A DNA stretch of 64,000 bases from an uncultured Atopobiaceae bacterium (lineage in GTDB: Bacteria; Actinomycetota; Coriobacteriia; Coriobacteriales; Atopobiaceae), in the NCBI GenBank assembly GCA_947626465.1, contig CANQSI010000001.1, positions 1-64,000 on the forward strand, read 5' to 3'. The position numbers and the translations under genes are program-made. Under the pieces are notes generated by a model, which searched no databases, had not been told where the DNA came from, and saw only the letters and a program-made list of their open reading frames with translations. Shown here piece by piece: positions 1-7,545 of the stretch (position 1 is the first letter of the stretch; every line of letters starts with the position of its first letter).

Positions 1-450
1 GTGCATCGGCTCTACAACCCCTATGACGGCTCGCACCTGCTCACCATCGACGCGGAGGAGATCCGCCGCCTCATGCCGCATGGCTGGAAGGACGAAGGCG
101 AGGCGTTTCGTCTCTTTAGCGAGAACCGCGAGGGGCGCGTGCCTATCACGCGCCTCTACAACCCGTTCAACGGGGACCACCACTACGTGACGAGCGCGTC
201 GGAAGCGCACATGCTCGCGTTGAGTGGGTGGATCGACGAGGGAACGTGCTTCTATGGCGCCTCGCCTGACGATGGTGCGCCCGTCTATCGGCTTTGGAAC
301 TCCCTCCAACGTGCCCACGGCGGGCTTGGGAGCCACCTCTGGACCTCGGAGTCCCACGAATACGCGAAGCTTCCCACGCTTGATCCCGCGGGGGCGTGGA
401 AGCAGGAAGGCATCGCGTGGTATGCCGCGCACACCGCCCCAACACAGTAG
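1..450 (+). CDS. C-terminal part of a DUF5648-type repeat protein (5' end outside window)
   Basis: The reading frame is open from the first base, so this is taken as the 3' end of a longer gene, not a 149-aa protein starting at base 1. The visible part has about three copies of a roughly 45-aa module with the pattern R-L-Y-N-P-x-x-G-x-H-h-x-T ... G-W-x-x-E-G (near residues 3-40, 50-85 and 95-145). The last copy ends in EGIAWYA. The pattern matches the DUF5648 repeat seen at the C-termini of secreted or cell-wall proteins and hydrolases of Coriobacteriia. The role is unknown; carbohydrate or wall binding is only a guess. The stop (448-450) is followed by about 110 bp without a gene before the tRNA pair. 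Confidence 0.7.
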   Translation: MHRLYNPYDGSHLLTIDAEEIRRLMPHGWKDEGEAFRLFSENREGRVPITRLYNPFNGDHHYVTSASEAHMLALSGWIDEGTCFYGASPDDGAPVYRLWNSLQRAHGGLGSHLWTSESHEYAKLPTLDPAGAWKQEGIAWYAAHTAPTQ

Positions 451-509
451 CCAACACCCGTTTCTCGGCAAGTTCGTGGGCAAGTTGAGGAGGCGCGAGA
501 TGTGGGGAT

Positions 510-538
510 TTGCGAAACTGGCGGTTATGCCTTAGAGT
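510..538 (+). promoter_or_regulatory. Possible promoter of the tRNA-Gln/tRNA-Glu pair
   Basis: TTGCGA (510-515) and TAGAGT (533-538) are separated by 17 bp and lie 27 bp before the mature 5' end of tRNA-Gln. The match to a sigma-70 promoter is moderate and the call rests on position and spacing. Confidence 0.35.
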
Positions 539-564
539 TGCCGTGCTTTGCAGGACGTCCGCAG

Positions 565-638
565 TGGGATGTCGTCTAACGGTAGGACAGCGGATTCTGG
601 TTCCGTCAATGGGAGTTCGATTCTCTCCATCCCAGCCA
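565..638 (+). tRNA. tRNA-Gln (anticodon CUG)
   Basis: The cloverleaf can be folded by eye. Acceptor arms TGGGATG (565-571) and CATCCCA (628-634) pair fully. The anticodon stem GCGGA/TCCGT encloses loop TTCTGGT, giving anticodon CTG, which reads CAG. The T loop TTCGATT is canonical. Discriminator G635 is followed by an encoded CCA (636-638). It lies 20 bp before tRNA-Glu and is probably co-transcribed with it. Confidence 0.93.
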
Positions 639-658
639 CCGTCCTGCCGCACATAACC

Positions 659-734
659 GGCCCGTTCGTCTAGCGGTTAGGACATCGCCCTCTCAAGGCG
701 AAGATCACCAGTTCGAATCTGGTACGGGCTACCA
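659..734 (+). tRNA. tRNA-Glu (anticodon CUC)
   Basis: Acceptor arm GGCCCGT (659-665) pairs with ACGGGCT (724-730), with one G-U closing pair. The D arm contains CTAGCGGTTAGGAC. The anticodon stem TCGCC/GGCGA encloses CTCTCAA, giving anticodon CTC, which reads GAG. The T arm is ACCAG-TTCGAAT-CTGGT, and ACCA follows as discriminator plus encoded CCA (731-734). The 22 nt of its 3' half (709-730) recur inverted at 779-800. The tRNA lies on the same strand as gltX-independent tRNA-Gln; the cognate synthetase gene gltX is 5 kb away. Confidence 0.93.
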
Positions 735-742
735 GCGAATAT

Positions 743-772
743 GGCCCCCCGACTTCAGTCGGGGGGCCTTTT
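743..772 (+). terminator. Strong intrinsic terminator after the tRNA pair
   Basis: A perfect 11-bp stem, GGCCCCCCGAC (743-753) with GTCGGGGGGCC (758-768), closes a TTCA loop and is followed by TTTT. It lies 8 nt after the tRNA-Glu CCA end. The stem is symmetric, but a T-run is present only on the plus strand. Confidence 0.9.
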
Positions 773-778
773 GCTCGC

Positions 779-800
779 AGCCCGTACCAGATTCGAACTG
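779..800 (-). repeat. Inverted 22-bp copy of the tRNA-Glu 3' end
   Basis: Bases 779-800 are the exact reverse complement of 709-730, the T arm plus 3' acceptor strand of tRNA-Glu. The two copies flank the terminator hairpin. Identity stops sharply at both ends, and the rest of a tRNA is absent, so this is not a second tRNA gene. It lies 18 bp beyond the stop of the minus-strand SpoU methyltransferase gene. It may be a recombination or integration scar. Confidence 0.85.
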
Positions 801-818
801 CCAGCGTACGCGTGTCCA

Positions 819-1655
819 TCACGGCGCGCTTCTGAAGAGCTCCCAGAAGAAGATCGAAGCTGCGCTCGCCACGTTGAGGGAATCGACCGTGCGCGCCATG
901 GGAATGCGCAGCACCACGTCGGAGGCCGCGATAGTGGCCGGTGCGAGGCCCTCGCCCTCCGTTCCGAATACGAGTGCGAGCTTTCCCGGAGCCTCCTCGG
1001 AGCGCCTGCGTGCGGCGAAGGCTCCGAGCTCAAGCGCATCGGGCGAGAGCGCGCAGGAGGCGACGGTGAAGCCCGCATCGCGTAGCTCGGAGATTGCCGG
1101 TTCGGGCCAGTGCGCGAGCCGCGCCCATGGAAGCTCGAGGACGCAGCCCATCGAGGTGCGAAGGCATCGGCGCTCAAGGGGATCTGCGCACGTGGGGTCG
1201 ATGAGAGCGCCATCGGCGCCGAGCGCGGCGGCTGAGCGGAAGATCGCGCCCACGTTCGTGGCGTCCACGCTCGCCTCGAGGATGCAGAGGCGCTCTGCAT
1301 GGCACACCACGTCCTTGGGATCTCGCGGAGCCGGGCGCGCGAAGGCGCCGAGCACGCCACGATGCACGCGGTAGCCCGTAATGGCCTTCACCGCGTCGTC
1401 TTCGAGGGCATACACCGGCGTGTGCTCGGGCATGCGTTCGATGATGTGGGCGAGTGCGTCCAGGCGACGCCTCGCGACGAGGAGCGCCACAGGGCGAAGC
1501 CCCACGTCGAGCGCCTTTTCCACCACGAGTGCAGATTCCGCGATGAGGATGCCATGCTCTGCCTCAAGCGAGCGCCTGAGCTGGCGATTGGTGAGATCGG
1601 TGAAGAGGGCGAGCGTGGAATCGCCCGATCTTAGATGGGAGATCAACTGCGCCAC
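819..1655 (-). CDS. TrmH/SpoU-family RNA 2'-O-methyltransferase
   Basis: The predicted product is a SAM-dependent 2'-O-ribose methyltransferase of the SPOUT superfamily acting on rRNA or tRNA. All three SpoU motifs are visible: motif 1 NVGAIFRSAAALGA (134-147) with the family Arg; motif 2 VFGTEGEGL (229-237); and motif 3 IPMARTVDSLNVASA (251-265), which forms the trefoil-knot SAM site. An N-terminal region of about 110 aa resembles the L30e-like substrate-binding domain found in this family. The 278-aa length is typical. It begins with GTG 6 bp after the stop of the upstream ligase gene and has no clear Shine-Dalgarno, so coupled translation is likely. The exact target nucleotide cannot be assigned. 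Confidence 0.88.
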   Translation of the reverse strand: MAQLISHLRSGDSTLALFTDLTNRQLRRSLEAEHGILIAESALVVEKALDVGLRPVALLVARRRLDALAHIIERMPEHTPVYALEDDAVKAITGYRVHRGVLGAFARPAPRDPKDVVCHAERLCILEASVDATNVGAIFRSAAALGADGALIDPTCADPLERRCLRTSMGCVLELPWARLAHWPEPAISELRDAGFTVASCALSPDALELGAFAARRRSEEAPGKLALVFGTEGEGLAPATIAASDVVLRIPMARTVDSLNVASAASIFFWELFRSAP

Positions 1656-1661
1656 GATGCA

Positions 1662-2993
1662 CTACGTGGAGAGCAGGAGGTCACGCGGCACGAGCTCCCG
1701 CGTCCAGAGGTCGGAAAGGCCGTGGAAGAGATTGCGCTCCCCTTGGTCGAGAAGCCCATTCTCCGTGAGCTGGACGAGACGCCCGACGATCGTGGACATG
1801 GGGAGCCCATAGACCTTTGCCGCCCAGCCCTCACGGCGCAGTTCCCGGGAGGCGCGGGCAATGTCCTCGTCAACGCGCCCCTTCGCGAGGAGCTCGTAGG
1901 CTTCCTCGAAGGATTTGGGATTGTAGAAGATGCCCTTCACGCATGCCGCGAATCCCGCGGCGAGCCGAGGGGGAAGTGAATCCGCATCGCGAATCTCCAC
2001 GAATCCCTTGAGGCGCGTGGCGGGGAAGACCATCGAGAGGACGTGCGCAAGCTCGCCCGGGCTGAGCTCGCGAAGCGCCATGATGTCGCGTACCGTGGCC
2101 TCGCCGGTGGGGACGGTCTTTCCGGTGTCGCTCGTGAAGAGGATCGGCTTCACGCCCATGAGCCAATCCACGTACGTGGCGGCGGAGAAGTCGCGCGAGA
2201 ACGTGCCGGGCACGGTGCCGCAACGAGCGGGATCCACGCGGTCCCAGATGCGCGAGCGCGCCATCACCGGGGTGTCCTCGGCCACGAGGCCCCGCCAGCT
2301 GAGCACGTTGTCGGTGAGGAACGAGAGGATCGGGCCGAGCGCCACCGCGAGCTGGTAGATGCGCGCGAGCTCCTCGGGCTCGCCGCTATCGATCGACACC
2401 TGCGTGGACGCAGAGCAGCGCATCATGTCGCGCGCATAGAAGCCCTGCTTGGAGAGGTGGGCATCCATCAGGCGATAGCGCTCCTTGGGGATGAGCGCCA
2501 CATCGCGGGGGTCGATCGCCACGGGGTTCAATCCGAGGGCGGCGAGTTGCCAATCGACGCCGATTGCCGCGCAGGCCTCGGCGAACTGGTCATCGAAGGA
2601 CTCGAGGGCCTCCATGAGGGAAAGCGGCGATGTCGAGGGGCCGAGGGACGCTTCGAGCTGGCTTCCCGGTTCGAGCGTGATGGAAACCCCCACCGGCCCA
2701 CGTGAAGTCCCGATCGTTCCCTGCATGCCGAAGAGGCGTCCGTCGATGTGGACGGGCTCGTGTTCGGGCACGAGGTTGGTCCATGCGTCGAGGAGCTGGT
2801 GGACGCCGGGGTCGTCAAGATAGGAGACGATCTCCCCGCTCGACACGTCCACCACCAGGCGCTCGAGTTCGAGGCCCAGCGTGCGCTCGTCGCCGCGGCG
2901 CCTGGGCTGCTCGGAGCCCTCCACGATGTGGATCAGGCGCTCGCGATTGAGCTCGATGAGGGCGCGTTCTTCGGGTGTGTAGAGCTCGTTCAC
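1662..2993 (-). CDS. Glutamate-cysteine ligase family protein (GCS2 type)
   Basis: A 443-aa protein of the GCS2 / plant-like glutamate-cysteine ligase fold, which joins L-Glu to L-Cys with ATP. Family-like stretches include LGLELERLVVD near the N-terminus (the Glu-rich metal/ATP strand), SRGPVGVSITLEPGSQLE, RCSASTQVSID, and FVEIRDADSLPP near the C-terminus. No glutathione synthetase (gshB) or ergothioneine gene is adjacent, so the end product could be gamma-glutamylcysteine itself or another gamma-glutamyl amide. GTG at 2993 (VNELYT...) is chosen. A TTG at 3032 would add 13 residues; neither has a strong Shine-Dalgarno. It is the first gene of a minus-strand pair with the SpoU methyltransferase. 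Confidence 0.75.
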   Translation of the reverse strand: MNELYTPEERALIELNRERLIHIVEGSEQPRRRGDERTLGLELERLVVDVSSGEIVSYLDDPGVHQLLDAWTNLVPEHEPVHIDGRLFGMQGTIGTSRGPVGVSITLEPGSQLEASLGPSTSPLSLMEALESFDDQFAEACAAIGVDWQLAALGLNPVAIDPRDVALIPKERYRLMDAHLSKQGFYARDMMRCSASTQVSIDSGEPEELARIYQLAVALGPILSFLTDNVLSWRGLVAEDTPVMARSRIWDRVDPARCGTVPGTFSRDFSAATYVDWLMGVKPILFTSDTGKTVPTGEATVRDIMALRELSPGELAHVLSMVFPATRLKGFVEIRDADSLPPRLAAGFAACVKGIFYNPKSFEEAYELLAKGRVDEDIARASRELRREGWAAKVYGLPMSTIVGRLVQLTENGLLDQGERNLFHGLSDLWTRELVPRDLLLST

Positions 2994-3152
2994 GCTGCCA
3001 GCTTTCGCAGGATCTGCACGTTGCAGGGCCAACGCTCGGCGATTTCCCCAAAGTCCACTACACTTGAGGGTTGCCGCGCAGGTATGTGCCCCAATACGGC
3101 GTATGCGTACCGTTCAGGATAGTAGCGTCTTGAGACGGATGAGGGGAGGGTC

Positions 3153-4646
3153 ATGGTGAGCTCGCCAGAGCCGGGCGAACGCCCCGACAGCGCTCGTCTT
3201 CGCCTCGTACCCTCTCCCGACGATGCATCCCCCACGCCCCCATCTGGCCCTCAAAACTCGAGCGTAGAGGATACGGGCGGCATCAGCCCCGCCGCGCTTG
3301 AGCTCCTCGAGGAACCCGTCGAGGACCTTCTCGGCGCCTATGAGGTGGCGCCCGCTGACGTGGTGGAGGAAGGGGCGGGACAGCCATCGCAAGCTGCGCC
3401 AGCCGCCCCTCCTTCCGCTTCCGCGCCATCCACGGCTGCGCCCGCGACCGCGACGCCACAGCCAACGTCCTTGCCCGCACGTCCCGCTCCCTCGGTGCAC
3501 GTGGGGAAGGCCGCGCCCCTTCGCGCGACGTCTCGCAGGGCGCAGGTGGGCGAAGAGGAGGCGGCGGATCGTCGCAAGGCGCGCAAGGGCGCCGCCTTCA
3601 TGGGGATCCTCTTCCTCGTCTACCTCGCATGGATTGTGGTCTCGGGGCAGTTCGACGAGTTCGTGGCGTCGCTTGCGACGGCCGACTATGGCTGGCTCTG
3701 GCTCGGCCTTCTCTTCATGACGATCCGCTTCGGCTTCGGCACCCTCGCCTACGTGTTCGCGGTCTACATCGACCCCGCGAGCCCGGTGGGCGTGCGCGAC
3801 TGCATGAGCGTCGAGGCCTCGGGCACGCTCTTCGGGAACCTCACGCCCATGAACTCGGGCGCGGTGCCGGCGCAGATCTATCGCCTCACGCGCGCGGGCC
3901 TCACGGTGGGGGAGGCGTCGGCCACGCAGTTCACGCGCTTCATCTTCTACCAGGCGGGCGAGGTCGTGGTGGCGGCGGTTCTGCTGTGGCTGAAATTCGA
4001 TTTCTTCCTCGAGCACTACGGCAATTTCGTGATCCTCAACCTCGTGGTGTTCGTCATCCAAACCATCCAGGCCCTCGCGCTTCTCGTGGTGTGCCTCTTC
4101 CCGAGGATCGTGGTGCGCGGGGGCAACTGGGGAATCCGCTTCGCCCAGCGCCACAATTGGATCAAGCCCGAGACGGCGCAGCGCTACCTTCGGGTGGTGA
4201 ACGTGCAGGTGCAGGAGTTCTCCACCACCTTCAAGGCGTCCTTCAAGCACAAGTCGTCGCTCTTCCTCACGTGGCTCGTGACGCTCGGGATGCTCGTCTG
4301 CTTCTACTCGGTGCCGTGGTGCGTGCTTCGCGCCTTCGGCGGGGATGCGGACTTCGTGGAGTGCCTTGCGGCTGGCGCAATGGTGCAGATGATCGGCAAC
4401 TCCGTGCCGCTTCCCGGCGGCGCCGGCGGAAACGAGGCCGGCTTCGCGTTCTTCTTCGGCCCCATCTTCGGCGCCTCGGCGGCTGCGGGCTTCGTGGTGT
4501 GGCGCCTCATCACGTTCTTCATCCCCACGGCGGCCTGCCTCCCGCTCTCGGCGCTGCGCTCCACGTCAAATCGCTCTATCTACCAGCGGTGGAATTCCTT
4601 CCGTAGGAACTCCTCGAGACGCGCCACCTATACGTTTAAGGGGTAG
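3153..4646 (+). CDS. Flippase-like integral membrane protein (LPG synthase TM-region / UPF0104 family), paralog 1
   Basis: A 497-aa protein with a roughly 140-aa N-terminal cytosolic tail rich in Pro/Ala/Thr, followed by about 8 hydrophobic segments starting near residue 148. The membrane part carries the family blocks SVEASGTLFGNLTP (about 225-238) and SVPLPGGAGGNEAGF (about 420-434). These are typical of the polytopic domain shared by MprF/LysX flippases and the TIGR00374 family. There is no C-terminal aminoacyl-transfer domain, so lysyl-PG synthesis is not expected; transport of a lipid or glycolipid is inferred from the fold. A strong Shine-Dalgarno (gaggggaggg) abuts ATG 3153. The next gene is a paralog with the same motifs, so this is a tandem duplication. 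Confidence 0.8.
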   Translation: MVSSPEPGERPDSARLRLVPSPDDASPTPPSGPQNSSVEDTGGISPAALELLEEPVEDLLGAYEVAPADVVEEGAGQPSQAAPAAPPSASAPSTAAPATATPQPTSLPARPAPSVHVGKAAPLRATSRRAQVGEEEAADRRKARKGAAFMGILFLVYLAWIVVSGQFDEFVASLATADYGWLWLGLLFMTIRFGFGTLAYVFAVYIDPASPVGVRDCMSVEASGTLFGNLTPMNSGAVPAQIYRLTRAGLTVGEASATQFTRFIFYQAGEVVVAAVLLWLKFDFFLEHYGNFVILNLVVFVIQTIQALALLVVCLFPRIVVRGGNWGIRFAQRHNWIKPETAQRYLRVVNVQVQEFSTTFKASFKHKSSLFLTWLVTLGMLVCFYSVPWCVLRAFGGDADFVECLAAGAMVQMIGNSVPLPGGAGGNEAGFAFFFGPIFGASAAAGFVVWRLITFFIPTAACLPLSALRSTSNRSIYQRWNSFRRNSSRRATYTFKG

Positions 4647-4679
4647 GAACTCCACGAGCGCTTTGGCATAGAGGGGGAG

Positions 4680-5909
4680 GTGATCGCGCTGTCCGACGAG
4701 GAGAAGGAGGAGTTCGCTGGCGCTGCGAGAGCTGAAACCCCCGCGAAGGGCGAGGCAAAGCCCGAGGCTGCGAAAACCGCCGCGCGGCAATCAGACGACG
4801 AGAAACCGACGACCAATCGCAAGACCGCCATCATCGGCGCCATCTTCCTCGGCGTCGTCTTGCTCGGAAACATCATCTACCTCTACGTCACGCACCAGAT
4901 AGACGATGCGGGCGCCGCGCTCGCCAAGGCATCGGTGGGGTGGCTCATCGCCATGGCCGTGCTCATGGTGGGAAACCTGCTCTTCGGCGGCGCCGCCTAC
5001 CTCATCACCGCATGGCTCGATCCCGAGACCTCGATGGGCGTGCGCGATGCCATCTCCGTCGAGGCTTCGGGCACCTTCTTCGGAAACCTCACGCCGCTTT
5101 CCGTAGGCGGATTGCCCGGGCAGATATGGCGGCTCTGCAAGGCCGGCTATACGCCGGGCGAGGCCACAGCGGTGCAGCTCGCGCGTTTCTCCGTGTACCA
5201 GGTGGCCCAGACGATCGTGGCCACCGTGCTCCTCATCGCCTACTGGGCCCCCATCCAGGCCCAATACGGCCGCATCATCTGGGTGGCCCTCGCGATCGTG
5301 GGGTTCAAGGTCGTGCAGACGGCGATCCTCGTCCTTCTCTGCCTCTTCCCGAACTTCGTGATGCGCGCCGGCAACTGGCTCATATCCGTGCTCAAGTTCT
5401 GGGGGCTCACCAAAAAGCTCATCGGCGAGGCGCGCCTCGAGGCGTGGCGCCTCGGCATTCACGAGGAAACGACGAAGTTCGGCACCGCATTTCGCCAGCT
5501 TGCGGGCGCATGGCGGCAGATGTTCATCGTGCTCGTCATATCGATCCTGCAGCTCTGCTGCTTCTACGCCACCGAGTGGTTTGCGCTCGAAGCCTTCGGC
5601 GTGCATCTCGGCTTTGGCGAGACGCTTTGCCTCGGCACGCTCGTGCAGCTCGTGGCCACCGTCGTGCCCACGCCCGGAGGCACGGGTGGCATTGAGGCGG
5701 CGTTCCTCTTCTTCTTCTCGAAGCCGCTCGGAAGCGCGGCGCTCTCATGCTTCCTCGTGTGGCGCGTGGTGACGTTCTACGGCTACACGGGGGTGTGCGG
5801 CGCGCTCACGTTCATGAAGTCCTCCCACAAGGGCACGAAGATCTACGCCCCCCTGCAACGCTTCATCGGCAAGAACGACGTCAACTTCGCCGGCGACGGC
5901 TCGCGCTAG
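4680..5909 (+). CDS. Flippase-like integral membrane protein (LPG synthase TM-region / UPF0104 family), paralog 2
   Basis: A 409-aa paralog of the preceding gene. It shares AISVEASGTFFGNLTPLS (about 122-139) and VVPTPGGTGGIEAAF, plus about 8 membrane segments from residue 55. Its charged N-terminal tail is only about 45 aa, against about 140 in paralog 1. The start is GTG 4680 with gaggggg just upstream; spacing is short, so the start is uncertain by a few codons. The two copies differ enough to suggest an old duplication and distinct substrates. The stop overlaps the stop of the convergent gltX in the tetranucleotide CTAG (5906-5909), leaving no room for a terminator. Confidence 0.8.
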   Translation: MIALSDEEKEEFAGAARAETPAKGEAKPEAAKTAARQSDDEKPTTNRKTAIIGAIFLGVVLLGNIIYLYVTHQIDDAGAALAKASVGWLIAMAVLMVGNLLFGGAAYLITAWLDPETSMGVRDAISVEASGTFFGNLTPLSVGGLPGQIWRLCKAGYTPGEATAVQLARFSVYQVAQTIVATVLLIAYWAPIQAQYGRIIWVALAIVGFKVVQTAILVLLCLFPNFVMRAGNWLISVLKFWGLTKKLIGEARLEAWRLGIHEETTKFGTAFRQLAGAWRQMFIVLVISILQLCCFYATEWFALEAFGVHLGFGETLCLGTLVQLVATVVPTPGGTGGIEAAFLFFFSKPLGSAALSCFLVWRVVTFYGYTGVCGALTFMKSSHKGTKIYAPLQRFIGKNDVNFAGDGSR

Positions 5910-7390
5910 CGAGCAATCCCCATTGCGGCATCAAGCCTTGCGAGCGTGCGCGCCTTGCCCAGAAGTTGGAGCGAGGGGCCGAGGGGAGGGGAGGCGAGGC
6001 TCCCGGTTTCCGCGGCTCGGATGGCCTGGTAGAAGGTGCGCTTCGACTGTCCGAGCTCCTCGGGGAGCGGCTCGAGCGCCGCATCGATCTCATCGCCGGT
6101 GAAGGCGTCGAGGGCGAGGAGTGCGGCCTTCGCGGCTTCGAGCGCAGCCTTCGCACCCTCCTTTTCCAGCGCCTTCGTGCGCGCCTTCTCGTCGATCTCC
6201 ACCTCTTCGCCGAAGAGGAACCGCGAGAGCCCCACGACGTCGGGCGCGAGCTTCGTACGCGGTTTCAGGATCTGCGCAAGCAGGGAGAACCATTCCGGAT
6301 CGGCGTCGAGTGCACCCTTCTCCACGAGTCCCGCGTCCACGAGCTCGGGCTCGAGGACGCTTCTCGCGAACTCCTCGTCTGTCTTGGCCTGCAGGTACTC
6401 GGCGTTCAGCCAGAGGAGCTTCTTGGGATCGAAGACGGCGGGATTCTTCGAGATGCGATCGAGGGAGAACTCGCGGCAGAGCACCTCGCGTGGCACGACC
6501 GTCGTCTCTCCGTCAAGCGACCATCCGAGAAGCGCGAGGTAGTTCACGAACGCCTCGGGGTCGTAGCCTTCGTCGCGCCACTCCTCGACGCTCGTCGCGC
6601 CGTGGCGCTTCGAGAGCTTCTTGCCATCGGGCCCGCAGATCATGGGCACGTGCGCGAAGAGCGGCGGCTCGAGGCCGAGGGCTTCGTAGACGAGCACTTG
6701 GCGAGGCGTGTTGGAGAGATGGTCGTCGCCGCGCACCACGTGCGTGATCTTCATCGCGGCGTCGTCGGCGACCACGCAGAAATTGTAGGTGGGGGTGCCA
6801 TCGGTGCGGCGGATCACGAAGTCGTCGAGCTCCTTGGCATTGAACGTCACGTCGCCGTGGATGAGGTCGTGGACGTGCACGTCTCCACGGTCGAGGGGCA
6901 CCTTCAGGCGCACCACGCAGGGCTCGCCCGCTTCCGCGCGTGCCCTCGCCTCGGCAGGGTCAAGCGAGCGGCAGGTGCGCGAGTAGCCTTGGAAGGGATC
7001 CTTGCGCGCGCGAGCCGCCTCGCGATCCGCTTCGAGCTTTTCGGGAGAGCAGAAGCAGTAGTAGGCCTTACCCTCGGAAAGGAGCCTTTCCACGAGTTCG
7101 TCGTAGCGCGCGAAGCGCTCTGATTGGCGATAGGGCCCATACGCGCCGCCGACTTCCGGCCCCTCGTTCCAGTCGAGCCCGAGCCAGCGCATCGCGCGAA
7201 GGATGATCTGCTCGTTCTCCTCAGTGGAGCGCTCGGGATCCGTGTCTTCGATGCGAAGAATGAACGAGCCGCCCGTCGCACGGGCGAAGGCCCAGTTGAA
7301 GATGGCCGTTCGAGCGCCTCCCACGTGGAGCTTTCCCGTGGGCGAGGGGGCGAAGCGGACTCGAGGTGCGGGAGAAGTTGGTGTGGCCAT
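5906..7390 (-). CDS. gltX: Glutamyl-tRNA synthetase
   Basis: Class I aminoacyl-tRNA synthetase charging tRNA-Glu, possibly also tRNA-Gln if the indirect GatCAB route is used. The HIGH-equivalent is FAPSPTGKLHVGG (13-25) and the KMSKS-equivalent is KLSKR (258-262). RIEDTDPERS (46-55) is the conserved Glu-binding/ATP region. The 494-aa length is normal. ATG 7390 is chosen because AAGGAG sits 4 nt before it; a longer frame upstream lacks such a site. It is transcribed away from metK, and a 155-bp divergent region separates them. It ends tail-to-tail on the flippase-like gene with overlapping stops. Confidence 0.97.
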   Translation of the reverse strand: MATPTSPAPRVRFAPSPTGKLHVGGARTAIFNWAFARATGGSFILRIEDTDPERSTEENEQIILRAMRWLGLDWNEGPEVGGAYGPYRQSERFARYDELVERLLSEGKAYYCFCSPEKLEADREAARARKDPFQGYSRTCRSLDPAEARARAEAGEPCVVRLKVPLDRGDVHVHDLIHGDVTFNAKELDDFVIRRTDGTPTYNFCVVADDAAMKITHVVRGDDHLSNTPRQVLVYEALGLEPPLFAHVPMICGPDGKKLSKRHGATSVEEWRDEGYDPEAFVNYLALLGWSLDGETTVVPREVLCREFSLDRISKNPAVFDPKKLLWLNAEYLQAKTDEEFARSVLEPELVDAGLVEKGALDADPEWFSLLAQILKPRTKLAPDVVGLSRFLFGEEVEIDEKARTKALEKEGAKAALEAAKAALLALDAFTGDEIDAALEPLPEELGQSKRTFYQAIRAAETGSLASPPLGPSLQLLGKARTLARLDAAMGIAR

Positions 7391-7545
7391 GGGGCTCCTT
7401 CGCAATCGTCGGTCGCTTGAGTCTAGCGTGAGCGTCTCGGAATGGGACATCGAGGCCTCGTCTTTTCAGGTCGCGCGAATTGTTGTGAAGTCGTTGGGCT
7501 ATCGTAGGCACCCGATGAGGTTTGGGAATTCAAAGGGGGCTTTCC

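Noticed and set aside
1..450. A complete 149-aa gene starting with GTG at base 1
   Set aside because: The frame is open at the window edge and the first repeat already begins at residue 3, so the gene most likely starts upstream of the window.
659..800. Prophage or island attachment site at tRNA-Glu
   Set aside because: The repeat is inverted, only 50 bp away, and no integrase or foreign gene lies nearby; kept only as a possible scar.
7391..7545. SAM riboswitch upstream of metK
   Set aside because: The divergent 155-bp gap shows none of the conserved SAM-aptamer stems or a terminator that I can fold by eye.
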